A stretch of DNA of 64,000 nucleotides from an uncultured Hoeflea sp. (GTDB lineage: Bacteria > Pseudomonadota > Alphaproteobacteria > Rhizobiales > Rhizobiaceae). Made by a program: the position numbers and the translations under genes. The notes beneath the pieces were generated by a model. The model made no database searches, was not told where the DNA came from, and worked only from the letters and a program-made list of their open reading frames with translations. The first letter of the stretch is position 1, and every line of letters begins with the position of its first letter. Below, one piece after another: positions 9,392-18,803 of the stretch. The stretch is from contig NZ_CANMVK010000004.1 in the NCBI RefSeq assembly GCF_947501405.1, positions 292,608-356,607 on the forward strand, in the 5' to 3' direction.

Positions 9392-10090
9392 CTGTCCCGT
9401 TTTGTTCCCGAACTGATCATTTTCGATTGCGATGGCGTGCTGATCGACAGCGAGGTCATCAGCGCCAATGTGCTCATCGACGCTCTCAGAAGCGTCGGCA
9501 TCCACGTCGATTTCGATTATGTGCAAGCCCATTTCCTTGGCCGCAGCTGGACCAAGGTCGCCGCCGAGATAAGAGCCTCCCATGGATATCTGCCGGGAAC
9601 CGATTTCGAGCAGCGATACCGCTCGCAATTGCTGGACCGGTTCGAACGCGAGTTGAAGCCCACCTCCGGAATCCGCGAGCTTCTGGACAAAATTGCTGCG
9701 AAAATCTGCGTGGCCACCAGCAGTTCGCCCAAGCGCGCGTCGCGATCGCTTCAACTGGCCGGACTGGCGGATCATTTTGATGGGCGGATCTTCACCGCAT
9801 CCCAGGTTGACTGCGGCAAACCGGCTCCGGACCTGTTCCTGTTTGCGGCTTCACACATGCAGGTCGATCCCGCGCGCTGTCTTGTGATCGAGGATTCCGC
9901 GCCCGGTATTCAGGCGGCTATGAATGCCGGTATGCGCGTCCTGCGGTTTACCGGCGCGAGCCACCTTCGGAAGCTCGATGCAGCCAGCTTGACCCTGAAC
10001 GGCGCGGTCGCCTGTTTTGACAAATGGGAACAATTCCTTGAAATGGCGCCCCAGGCGCAATTGCCTTCGGGCGGACGGATGACACCATGA
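9392..10090 (+). CDS. HAD-family phosphatase (subfamily IA) with non-canonical start
   Basis: A haloacid-dehalogenase-type hydrolase, about 232 residues. All four motifs are visible: I in FDCDGVLIDSE, II in VATSSS, III in GKPAPD, IV in CLVIEDSAPGIQAA. Such enzymes often dephosphorylate sugar or polyol phosphates. The start is odd: the frame is closed by TGA at 9386-9388, and the only ATG/GTG/TTG downstream (GTG at 9437) would remove the catalytic Asp-x-Asp. The best candidate is CTG at 9392, 8 nt after AAGGG (9379-9383). Otherwise a small indel is present or the gene is damaged. The 3' end overlaps the next regulator gene (ATGA), placing it at the head of the polyol locus. Confidence 0.75.
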   Translation: MSRFVPELIIFDCDGVLIDSEVISANVLIDALRSVGIHVDFDYVQAHFLGRSWTKVAAEIRASHGYLPGTDFEQRYRSQLLDRFERELKPTSGIRELLDKIAAKICVATSSSPKRASRSLQLAGLADHFDGRIFTASQVDCGKPAPDLFLFAASHMQVDPARCLVIEDSAPGIQAAMNAGMRVLRFTGASHLRKLDAASLTLNGAVACFDKWEQFLEMAPQAQLPSGGRMTP

Positions 10091-11046
10091 ACACCACGGG
10101 CAACACCCCTGAGACAAGCCGGCTTGACGACGCGGCACGCGCGGGGTGGCTCTATTATGTCGCCGGCAACACCCAGGACGAGATCGCCCGAAAGCTTGGG
10201 GTTTCGCGGCAGTCGGCCCAGCGGCTGGTATCGCTGGCCGTCAGCGAAAAGCTGATCAAGGTCCGGCTTGACCATCCCATCGCCCGCTGCATGGAGCTGG
10301 CGCAGCGGCTGAGAGAAGCCTATGGGCTCAAGCTTTGCGAAGTGGTGCCTAGTGATCCCGATGCGCCATCGTCACTCGTCGGCGTCGCACAGGCAGGTGC
10401 TGCCGAGATAGAGCGGCGGCTGAAATCGCAACATCCGAAAATCATCGCCATCGGAACGGGCCGCGCGCTGCGCGCCTGCGTCGAACAGCTTCCGAAGATG
10501 GACTGCCCGCAGCACCGCATCGTCTCGCTTCTCGGCAATATGATGTCAGACGGTTCGGCGACCGCCTACAACGTGGTGATCCGCATCGCCGAACGCGTGA
10601 ATGCGCGCCATTATCCCATGCCTCTGCCGGTGCATGCCCGGTCCTCCGACGAGCGCAGCATCCTCCACAACCAGGAACCGGTTCGCAACATTCTGGAGCT
10701 GGCGCGGCAAGCCGACGTGACCTTCGTCGGTATCGGCAATATGGACGTAAATTCTCCCATCTATGTCGATGGATTTCTCTCTCGCGACGAGTTGCGGGCC
10801 TTTGACAAGGCCGGGGCCGTGGGCGAGATCACCAGTTGGGCCTATGACGCGGAGGGCCGGATCATCGACGGCTTGGTCAACGACCGCGTTAACAGCGCAC
10901 CGCTGATTGCCGGTTCTCCAAACCCGGTGTTCGGCATCGCGACGGGAGAGGCCAAGGTGCCGGCGATCCGCGGCGCCATGAAGGGCCGCTTGATAAACTG
11001 TCTGATTACCAACGAGTTTACCGCGCAGAGGCTTCTCGAGACCTGA
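10087..11046 (+). CDS. smoC: SorC/DeoR-type sugar-binding transcriptional regulator of the polyol operon
   Basis: A 319-residue regulator. An N-terminal helix-turn-helix lies at residues ~20-60 (NTQDEIARKLGVSRQSAQRLV) and is followed by the SorC sugar-binding domain, with ATGTGRALRACV-like phosphosugar loop (IAIGTGRALRACV) and VGIGNMDVNSPIY. SorC proteins bind a sugar or polyol (phosphate) effector and control the adjacent transport/catabolism genes. Its position directly upstream of a complete smoEFGKS-mtlK set matches the smoC regulator of Rhodobacter and rhizobial polyol operons. It is probably co-translated with the HAD gene (4-nt overlap). The symbol rests on context. Confidence 0.85.
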   Translation: MNTTGNTPETSRLDDAARAGWLYYVAGNTQDEIARKLGVSRQSAQRLVSLAVSEKLIKVRLDHPIARCMELAQRLREAYGLKLCEVVPSDPDAPSSLVGVAQAGAAEIERRLKSQHPKIIAIGTGRALRACVEQLPKMDCPQHRIVSLLGNMMSDGSATAYNVVIRIAERVNARHYPMPLPVHARSSDERSILHNQEPVRNILELARQADVTFVGIGNMDVNSPIYVDGFLSRDELRAFDKAGAVGEITSWAYDAEGRIIDGLVNDRVNSAPLIAGSPNPVFGIATGEAKVPAIRGAMKGRLINCLITNEFTAQRLLET

Positions 11047-11361
11047 CGCGCGTCCCGTCTCGCCAATTGGTACCCGCTCCAGTTTCTTGTCCAAAACACA
11101 CTGCATGGCCCGCACGGAATGCGCACGCGACGCGTGTAAATCATGCCAGTTGGCGGTTTGCGTCAAAGCGGTAGAACGCCCGGGTCAGAAGTGCCCGGCT
11201 GTCGAATGCGACACTTATCAATTTGATATCAATACAGATTTGGCAACAGATCGAGTCCCTACTCTCGGCACTTAAGGTTCGAGCTTGACTCGCTCCTACG
11301 CCTATGTGAATATTTGCCCGTCTATATAGCAATTGCCCATATACGGCATTGGGAGGAAATT
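11047..11361 (+). promoter_or_regulatory. Polyol operon promoter region with candidate SorC operator
   Basis: This is a 315-nt gap without a gene. A perfect inverted repeat TATCAA-T-TTGATA lies at 11216-11228, followed by a further partial copy (TATCAAT). TTGACT at 11285-11290, with TGAATA 16 nt on (11307-11312), is a plausible -35/-10 pair about 50 nt before the gene. GGGAGGA at 11351-11357 sets the start of the binding-protein gene at 11362. The operator role is inferred from position. Confidence 0.5.
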
Positions 11362-12663
11362 ATGAATACTCTTACACGCGCCCTTTTGGGCGTGTCGGCG
11401 CTTGCGCTCACCATGACCGGCGCCACCGCCGAAACCATCACCATCGCGACCGTGAACAACGGCGATATGATCCGTATGCAGGGTTACACCGACGACTTTA
11501 CCGCCAAGACTGGCCACGAAGTCGAGTGGGTGACGCTGGAGGAAAACGTGCTGCGTCAGCGCGTGACCACTGACATCAGCACCAAGGGTGGTCAGTTCGA
11601 CATCATGACCATTGGCATGTACGAAACCCCGATCTGGGGCTCCAATGGCTGGCTGGTCCCGCTGAACGGACTGAGCGAAGAGTATGACGTCGACGACATC
11701 CTGCCCGCGATGCGCGGCGGTCTGAGCCATGAAGGAACGCTTTTCGCAGCTCCGTTCTACGGCGAAAGCTCGATGGTCATGTACCGCACCGACCTGATGG
11801 AGAAGGCCGGCATGGAAATGCCGGATGCGCCAACCTGGGACTTCATCCGCGAAGCGGCGGCTGCCATGACCGACCGCGACAACGAGATCAACGGCATCTG
11901 CCTGCGCGGCAAGGCCGGCTGGGGTGAAGGCGGCGCTTTCATCACCGTGACCGCGAACTCGTTCGGCGCACGCTGGTTTGATGAAGACTGGAATGCCCAG
12001 TTCGATCAGCCCGAGTGGAAGAACGCCCTGGAATTCTTCGCCGGTATGATGTCCGAATCCGGACCTCCGGGATACGCGACCAATGGCTTCAACGAGAACC
12101 TCTCGCTGTTCCAGCAGGGCAAATGCGGCATGTGGATCGACGCCACCGTTGCCGCGTCCTTTGTGACCAACCCCGACGACTCGACCGTTGCCGACAAGGT
12201 TGGCTTCGCCCTGGCACCCGACACCGGCCTTGGCAAGCGCGCTAACTGGCTTTGGGCTTGGGCTCTGGCGATCCCTGCCGGCACCCAGAAGGAAGCGGCT
12301 GCGAAGCAGTTTATCGAGTGGGCCACATCCAAGGACTACATCGAACTCGTCGCGGCGAAAGAAGGTTGGGCCAACGTCCCGCCCGGCGCCCGGACCTCGC
12401 TTTATGAGAACCCGGAATACCAGGCCGTGCCGTTCGCACAAAAGACCCTCGATTCCATCAATGCGGCCGATCCGACGAATCCGACCGTCAAGCCGGTGCC
12501 CTATGTTGGTATCCAGTTTGTCGCCATCCCGGAATTCGCCGGCATCGCGACTGAAGTCAGCCAGGAATTCTCGGCTGTCTATGCAGGTCAGCAGACCGTG
12601 GACGAGGCACTGGCGAAAGCTCAGGCATTGACCACCGAAGCGATGGAAGCCGCAGGTTACTGA
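11362..12663 (+). CDS. smoE: Sorbitol/mannitol ABC transporter, periplasmic binding protein
   Basis: A 433-residue extracellular solute-binding protein of family 1 (maltose-binding-protein fold). A signal peptide is followed by cleavage after ATA (about residue 23), and the mature protein begins ETITIATVNNGDM. The start at 11362 is fixed by GGGAGGA 5 nt upstream; the frame is open 48 nt further up but that part is not signal-peptide-like. The following two permeases, the ATPase, a sorbitol-type SDR and mannitol dehydrogenase define the substrate as a polyol (sorbitol, mannitol, perhaps arabitol). Aromatic residues in the mature protein suit sugar stacking. Specificity is inferred from the operon. 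Confidence 0.9.
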   Translation: MNTLTRALLGVSALALTMTGATAETITIATVNNGDMIRMQGYTDDFTAKTGHEVEWVTLEENVLRQRVTTDISTKGGQFDIMTIGMYETPIWGSNGWLVPLNGLSEEYDVDDILPAMRGGLSHEGTLFAAPFYGESSMVMYRTDLMEKAGMEMPDAPTWDFIREAAAAMTDRDNEINGICLRGKAGWGEGGAFITVTANSFGARWFDEDWNAQFDQPEWKNALEFFAGMMSESGPPGYATNGFNENLSLFQQGKCGMWIDATVAASFVTNPDDSTVADKVGFALAPDTGLGKRANWLWAWALAIPAGTQKEAAAKQFIEWATSKDYIELVAAKEGWANVPPGARTSLYENPEYQAVPFAQKTLDSINAADPTNPTVKPVPYVGIQFVAIPEFAGIATEVSQEFSAVYAGQQTVDEALAKAQALTTEAMEAAGY

Positions 12664-12676
12664 GGCATCCTCCCGT

Positions 12677-12709
12677 CCCGGAGGACGGCGGCAGTAACCG
12701 TCCTCCGGG
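12677..12709 (+). terminator. Intercistronic hairpin between smoE and smoF
   Basis: A 12-bp perfect stem, CCCGGAGGACGG / CCGTCCTCCGGG, with a 9-nt loop lies 13 nt after the smoE stop. Such hairpins after binding-protein genes typically stabilise that message or attenuate downstream reading, giving more binding protein than permease. No T-run follows, so partial read-through is expected. Confidence 0.7.
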
Positions 12710-12777
12710 GTACTTCTCGACAACGCAATTGACACCGTTCTTCTGCGGCCACAGGCCGTAGGAAAAGGAGGCGTGTG

Positions 12778-13644
12778 ATGGCCACCCAGCATTCCCGATC
12801 CGCCGCCCGCCTGATGCTGGCGCCCGCCGTGATCCTGCTTCTAGGCTGGATGCTCGTGCCACTCACAATGACCCTGTATTTCTCGTTCAAGAAATACCTG
12901 CCGCTTCGCGGCGGTGACCTCGGTTGGGTCGGCTTCGACAATTACATCCGTTTCGTCACCTCCAGCGCCTTCTGGCCCAGCGTGATGACAACCCTTCTGA
13001 TCGTCGGCGGCGTGCTGGTGATTACCGTGGTGCTTGGCGTGCTGCTGGCGATCCTGCTGGATCAGCCGATGTGGGGCCAGGGTGTTGTTCGCATTCTGGT
13101 AATCGCACCCTTTTTCGTCATGCCGACCGTCTCCGCGCTGGTTTGGAAAAACATGTTCATGGATCCGGTCAACGGCATTCTGGCGCATCTTTGGAAGGCC
13201 TTCGGCGCAACCCCGATCGAGTGGTTGAGCCAGGCATCGGTACCCTCGCTGATCATGATCGTCAGTTGGCAGTGGCTGCCGTTCGCCACCTTGATCCTGC
13301 TCACCGCGATCCAGTCGCTCGACAGTTCACAGCTTGAGGCCGCCGAGATCGACGGCGCGCCGCCGGTCAAACGCTTCTGGTATATCACGCTTCCGCATCT
13401 CAGCCGTGCGATCACCATCGTCATCCTGATCCAGTCGATCTTCCTGCTGGCAGTTTTCGCGGAGATCTTCGTGACCACCGGAGGCGCCTTCGGGACCCGA
13501 ACCCTGACCTATCTGATCTTCCAGCGTGTCCTGGAAAGCCAGAACGTCGGACTTGGTTCAGCGGGCGGCGTCTATGCAATCATTCTCGCCAATATCATTG
13601 CCATCTTCCTGATGCGCATTGTCGGCAAGAACCTGGACGCGTGA
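12778..13644 (+). CDS. smoF: Polyol ABC transporter permease (MalF-type)
   Basis: A 288-residue inner-membrane permease with about six transmembrane helices and the BPD_transp_1 domain. The EAA loop is visible (EAAEIDGAPPVKRFW), which docks onto the ATPase. GTG at 12775 and ATG at 12778 are adjacent; ATG is chosen because AAGGAG at 12765-12770 is then 7 nt away. It is the partner of the next gene, smoG. Confidence 0.9.
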   Translation: MATQHSRSAARLMLAPAVILLLGWMLVPLTMTLYFSFKKYLPLRGGDLGWVGFDNYIRFVTSSAFWPSVMTTLLIVGGVLVITVVLGVLLAILLDQPMWGQGVVRILVIAPFFVMPTVSALVWKNMFMDPVNGILAHLWKAFGATPIEWLSQASVPSLIMIVSWQWLPFATLILLTAIQSLDSSQLEAAEIDGAPPVKRFWYITLPHLSRAITIVILIQSIFLLAVFAEIFVTTGGAFGTRTLTYLIFQRVLESQNVGLGSAGGVYAIILANIIAIFLMRIVGKNLDA

Positions 13645-13657
13645 GGAGGAACCCCCA

Positions 13658-14488
13658 ATGGCCCGCGCAGTCACGACCCAACGCAAGACAATCAACACCG
13701 CCATCGCCTGGGCGATCGGCCTGCTGATCTTCTTCCCGATCCTGTGGACGGTATTGACCAGTTTCAAGACCGAGGCACAGGCGATTTCCGACCCGCCGGT
13801 GTTCTTGTTCTTCGACTGGACACTGGAAAACTACAGCATTGTCCAGGAGCGCTCCAATTACATGCGCTACCTCTGGAACTCGGTCATCATCGCCGGCGTC
13901 TCGACCATTATCGGCATTATCATTGCAGTGCCCGCAGCCTGGTCCATGGCCTTTGTGCCGTCCCGGCGCTCCAAGGACATCCTGCTCTGGATGCTCTCGA
14001 CCAAGATGCTGCCGGCAGTGGGTGTGCTTTACCCGATCTATCTCTTGTTCATCAAAATGGGCCTGCTCGATTCACTCGTCGGCCTGACCATCGTGGTGAT
14101 GCTGATCAATCTGCCGATCATCGTCTGGATGCTCTACACTTACTTCAAGGAAATCCCCGTCGATATCCTTGAGGCAGCCCGAATGGACGGCGCGACGCTG
14201 AGGGAGGAAATCCTTTATGTGCTCACGCCAATGGCGATCCCGGGCATTGCCTCGACATTGTTGCTCAATGTCATTCTGGCCTGGAACGAGGCCTTCTGGA
14301 CGCTCAACCTGACGGCCGCCAAGGCCGCGCCGTTGACTGCCTTCATCGCCAGCTACTCAAGTCCCGAGGGCCTGTTTTACGCAAAGCTTTCCGCAGCTTC
14401 GACCATGGCCATCGCCCCAATCCTCATTCTTGGCTGGTTCAGCCAAAAACAACTCGTCCGCGGCCTGACCTTCGGCGCGGTGAAATAG
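13658..14488 (+). CDS. smoG: Polyol ABC transporter permease (MalG-type)
   Basis: A 276-residue second permease subunit with six predicted helices and an EAA motif (EAARMDGATLREE). The start at 13658 follows GAGGAGGA by 7 nt, and the frame upstream lies inside smoF. C-terminal FSQKQLVRGLTFGAVK is typical of MalG-like subunits. It pairs with smoF and smoK. Confidence 0.9.
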   Translation: MARAVTTQRKTINTAIAWAIGLLIFFPILWTVLTSFKTEAQAISDPPVFLFFDWTLENYSIVQERSNYMRYLWNSVIIAGVSTIIGIIIAVPAAWSMAFVPSRRSKDILLWMLSTKMLPAVGVLYPIYLLFIKMGLLDSLVGLTIVVMLINLPIIVWMLYTYFKEIPVDILEAARMDGATLREEILYVLTPMAIPGIASTLLLNVILAWNEAFWTLNLTAAKAAPLTAFIASYSSPEGLFYAKLSAASTMAIAPILILGWFSQKQLVRGLTFGAVK

Positions 14489-14497
14489 GAAAACATC

Positions 14498-15496
<999 letters not shown>

Positions 15497-15498
15497 CC

Positions 15499-16269
15499 AT
15501 GCGGCTTGCCGGCAAGACCGCGTTGATCACCGGCGCCGCCCGCGGCATCGGCCGGGCTTTCGCCGAGCGCTATGCTGCAGAAGGGGCGCGCGTCGCGATT
15601 GCGGATATCGATCTCGACCGGGCCGCGGCGACCGCCGGGCACATCGGCGAGGCCGCCTTTGCCATCGAACTTGATGTCAGCGATCAGGCATCCATCGACC
15701 AAGCGATCGCCGCTGTGGCAGAGCGCACAAGGGGCATCGACATTCTGATCAACAATGCAGCCCTGTTCGATCTCGCGCCCATCGTCGAGATTACCCGCCA
15801 AAGCTATGATCGGCTGTTTTCCATCAATGTCGCAGGCAGCCTGTTCACTCTGCAGGCCGTTGCCCGGCACATGATCGCCCGCGGCCAGGGTGGCAAGATC
15901 ATCAACATGGCAAGCCAGGCAGGCCGCCGCGGCGAAGCGCTGGTCGGCGTCTACTGCGCCACAAAGGCGGCGGTGATCAGCCTCACCCAATCGGCAGGCC
16001 TCGATCTCATCAAGCACGGCATCAACGTCAATGCGATTGCGCCCGGCGTCGTCGATGGCGACCATTGGGACCATGTCGATGCGCTGTTCGCCGCCCAGGA
16101 GGGCCTCGCCCCCGGCGAAAAGAAACGGCAGGTCGGCGCGGCGGTTCCATTCGGTCGCATGGGCACAGCAGCCGATCTCACCGGCATGGCCGTGTTTCTG
16201 GCCACTCCCGATGCTGACTACATCGTCGCCCAGACATACAATGTCGATGGCGGGAACTGGATGAACTGA
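15499..16269 (+). CDS. smoS: Sorbitol dehydrogenase, short-chain dehydrogenase family
   Basis: A 256-residue classical SDR. The NAD-binding TGAARGIGRAF, the NNA motif (LINNAALFD), catalytic Ser (MASQAGRRGE) and Tyr-x3-Lys (YCATK) are present. The closest family is the rhizobial/Rhodobacter SmoS, which oxidises D-glucitol to fructose and galactitol to tagatose with NAD+. The gene position between smoK and mtlK supports this. Its TGA stop overlaps the mtlK ATG by 1 nt. Confidence 0.9.
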   Translation: MRLAGKTALITGAARGIGRAFAERYAAEGARVAIADIDLDRAAATAGHIGEAAFAIELDVSDQASIDQAIAAVAERTRGIDILINNAALFDLAPIVEITRQSYDRLFSINVAGSLFTLQAVARHMIARGQGGKIINMASQAGRRGEALVGVYCATKAAVISLTQSAGLDLIKHGINVNAIAPGVVDGDHWDHVDALFAAQEGLAPGEKKRQVGAAVPFGRMGTAADLTGMAVFLATPDADYIVAQTYNVDGGNWMN

Positions 16270-17768
16270 TGTCAGATCCGAGCCCGCGCCATTCAGGTCC
16301 CGCCCTTACGCTTTGCGACCAATCGCTTTCCGGAATTGCAGACCTGGTCGACACCCCTCATTATGACCGCGCGCAACTGACGCCCGGTGTTTTGCATGTG
16401 GGGGTTGGCAATTTCCACCGCGCCCATCAGGCCACCTATTTCCATCGGCTGTTCGAAATGGGTCTCGATCATGACTGGGCCATCATCGGCGCCGGAATCA
16501 TGCCGTTCGATCGGGCGATGCGCCAGAAGCTTTCGACGCAGGACTGGCTGACCACGGTCGTCGAACTCGATCCGGAGGGCTTCAAGGCCGGCGTCATCGG
16601 CTCAATGATCGGATTTTCAGCGGTCAACCCCGCGGCACTGATTGCCGCGATGCTCGACCCGCGCATCCGCATTGTCTCACTGACGGTGACCGAAGGCGGC
16701 TATTTTTTAAACTCCCGGACCGGCGGTTTTGATCCGTCGCACCCGGCGATCATCGCGGACGCCACGGCGCCGCAGCAGCCCGATACGGTGTTCGGCGCTA
16801 TCCTTGCCGCACTCCGGGCGCGGCGCGCCGGCGGCGTGGCGCCTTTCACCGTCATGTCCTGCGACAATCTTCCTGAAAACGGTCACGTGGCCCGCGCCAC
16901 CATATTGGGACTGGCAAAACTGAGCGATCCGGAATTCGCCAAATGGGTGGCAGCCAATGTCGCATTCCCGAATTCCATGGTCGACTGCATCACGCCGGGC
17001 ACCGGCCTTCGCGAACTCGATCTGGTGCGCAACAGTTTCGGTATCGAAGACGCCGCACCAGTGGTGTGCGAGCCTTTCCGCCAATGGGTGATGGAAGATG
17101 ACTTTACGAATGGCCGGCCAGCATTGGAAAAGGTCGGCGTCGAGTTCGTCAAAGATGTCGCGCCCTACGAGCTGATGAAGCTGCGGATTCTCAATGGCGG
17201 CCATGCGGCGATCGCCTATGCCTCGGCCCTGATCGGGCATCACTTCGTTCACGACGCCATGGCCGACCCTCTGATTGCCGGGTTTTTGCGCAAGCTGACG
17301 ATGGAAGAGATCGTGCCCACGGTTCCTGCCATTCCTGGCGTCGATCTCGAGGCCTATGTCGAACTGGTGGCCGGCCGGTTTTCAAACGCCGCTCTGGGCG
17401 ACACCATTCCGCGATTGTGTCTCGACGGCTCCAACCGGCAACCGAAGTTCATTTTACCGACCATCACGGCCCGCCTCGAGGCCGGGCAGCCGGTTGACGG
17501 GCTGGCGCTCGAAGTGGCGCTGTGGTGCCACTATTGCGCGGGCGAACGCGAAGATGGCGGTGCGATCGACATCGACGATCCCAACGCCGACCGGCTGCGC
17601 AGCCACGCTCTCGCGGCGCGCGACACGCCGCTGGCGTTTTTGCAGATGGCCGATGTTTTCGGCCCGCTCGCCGATTCACCGCTGTTTCGCAAGCAGTTTG
17701 AACAGGCGTTGCGGCAGCTGCAGGACCAGGGCGCCAGCGCCGTGCTGCACGCTTATGTGGCCGCCTAA
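16269..17768 (+). CDS. mtlK: Mannitol 2-dehydrogenase
   Basis: A 499-residue long-chain polyol dehydrogenase (usual length about 490). The N-terminal Rossmann domain begins GVLHVGVGNFHRAHQATYF. The catalytic motif is visible as KLRILNGGHAAIAYA, containing the Lys, Asn and His of the family active site. It oxidises D-mannitol (and arabitol) to the ketose with NAD+ in the cytoplasm. Last gene of the polyol operon, it faces a convergent DeoR gene 34 nt away. Neither a xylB nor a fruK homologue follows inside the window. Confidence 0.93.
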   Translation: MSDPSPRHSGPALTLCDQSLSGIADLVDTPHYDRAQLTPGVLHVGVGNFHRAHQATYFHRLFEMGLDHDWAIIGAGIMPFDRAMRQKLSTQDWLTTVVELDPEGFKAGVIGSMIGFSAVNPAALIAAMLDPRIRIVSLTVTEGGYFLNSRTGGFDPSHPAIIADATAPQQPDTVFGAILAALRARRAGGVAPFTVMSCDNLPENGHVARATILGLAKLSDPEFAKWVAANVAFPNSMVDCITPGTGLRELDLVRNSFGIEDAAPVVCEPFRQWVMEDDFTNGRPALEKVGVEFVKDVAPYELMKLRILNGGHAAIAYASALIGHHFVHDAMADPLIAGFLRKLTMEEIVPTVPAIPGVDLEAYVELVAGRFSNAALGDTIPRLCLDGSNRQPKFILPTITARLEAGQPVDGLALEVALWCHYCAGEREDGGAIDIDDPNADRLRSHALAARDTPLAFLQMADVFGPLADSPLFRKQFEQALRQLQDQGASAVLHAYVAA

Positions 17769-17802
17769 CCCATCCCGGTCGGTTCCGCTGCCGCCAAGAT
17801 GA

Positions 17803-18567
17803 TCAGCCGCCGCCAGCCACCGTCAGCTCGGCGCCCTGTGCCTCAAGTGCTGCGGCAATCTCGTCATTGGCGGGCGCATCGGTTACCACCCGGCCGATCG
17901 CTTCGAAGCCCGCGACCTGCACCAGCCCGCGGCGGCCGAATTTGGAGTGATCCGTGACCACGTAGCTGCGCTCGCCGCGCGACAGCATCATCCGCGCGAA
18001 CTCCGCTTCCTCGAGATCAAAATCCATCACCCCTGATCCAGCATCAATGGCGCCGGCGGAAATGATGGCGTGGGCGACCGAGAATTTGGAGATGAAGTCG
18101 ATCGCCGAAACTCCGAAGGCCGCGCCGGAATCGCTCCTGAGTTCGCCGCCGGCCATATAGACCTTGTTGCCGTTGATGGTCGCCAAGGTGCGGGCAATGT
18201 CGGATGAATTGGTCACCACGGTCAGCCGCCGGTGGTCGAGCAACTCCCGCGCCACGAAACTGGTTGTCGTGCCGGTGTCGAGCATCACGGAATCGCCATC
18301 CTGGATGAAACCCGCCATTTCCCGGGCAATCCGGCGCTTGGCATTCGCGTTTTCGCGCATCCGTCGCTGGAACGGCGCTTCGCCAACCTGTCCGGCCAAA
18401 CCCACCGCACCATGGATCTTCAGCACGGAACCATTTTCGGTCAGCGGCCGCACGTCCCGGCGCACCGTTTCCAGCGACACGCCCAGCCGTGAGGCCAGTT
18501 CGGAGATGGTCACCGTGCCTTCATCGGAGAGCATGCGCATGATTTCGGAGTGACGTTTGGACAGCAT
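17803..18567 (-). CDS. DeoR-family transcriptional regulator
   Basis: A 254-residue repressor. The N-terminal DeoR helix-turn-helix (TISELASRLGVSLETVRRD) is followed by the DeoRC sensor domain with the phosphosugar-binding GTTTSFVAREL region and the SAGAID segment. The start at 18567 (MLSKRH) follows AAGGTG, although a codon 9 nt upstream is in frame. It is convergent with mtlK and divergent from the betaine-type operon. It most probably controls the latter, sharing its 236-nt promoter region, but it could act on either. DeoR regulators normally sense phosphorylated metabolites, which is of interest because the adjacent operon encodes two kinase-like proteins. Confidence 0.85.
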   Translation of the reverse strand: MLSKRHSEIMRMLSDEGTVTISELASRLGVSLETVRRDVRPLTENGSVLKIHGAVGLAGQVGEAPFQRRMRENANAKRRIAREMAGFIQDGDSVMLDTGTTTSFVARELLDHRRLTVVTNSSDIARTLATINGNKVYMAGGELRSDSGAAFGVSAIDFISKFSVAHAIISAGAIDAGSGVMDFDLEEAEFARMMLSRGERSYVVTDHSKFGRRGLVQVAGFEAIGRVVTDAPANDEIAAALEAQGAELTVAGGG

Positions 18568-18803
18568 AAAACACACCTTCTGATGGTCTTTTTGTAGGCG
18601 ATTGCTGGCCGCAAATCAAACAACGCCACATCAATCGGTCACAAAAACAAAAAAATCCCACAGATTTGATTGACAAGCCCCGGGCCGTGGTGTGGGATCA
18701 CGGGGTCAAAACCACGCACGGATGCGCTGTCGCCTGACCTCGTCGGGGTGAAAAACAAAAGCGCCGGCATGCGCAAACCAACAGGGTGAACAGGAGGTTC
18801 GAC
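18568..18803 (+). promoter_or_regulatory. Divergent promoter region of the betaine-type operon
   Basis: TTGACA (18670-18675), a 17-nt spacer and TGGGAT (18693-18698) form a good sigma70-like promoter reading rightward. An A-rich stretch and AATCAAA/TTTGATT half-sites (about 18616-18622 and 18664-18670) flank it and may be the DeoR operator. AGGAGG at 18792-18797 fixes the start at 18804. Confidence 0.55.

Noticed and set aside
11302..12792. A 496-codon open frame antisense to smoE
   Set aside because: smoE has a signal peptide, ribosome-binding site and operon context. The opposite frame is a high-G+C artefact.
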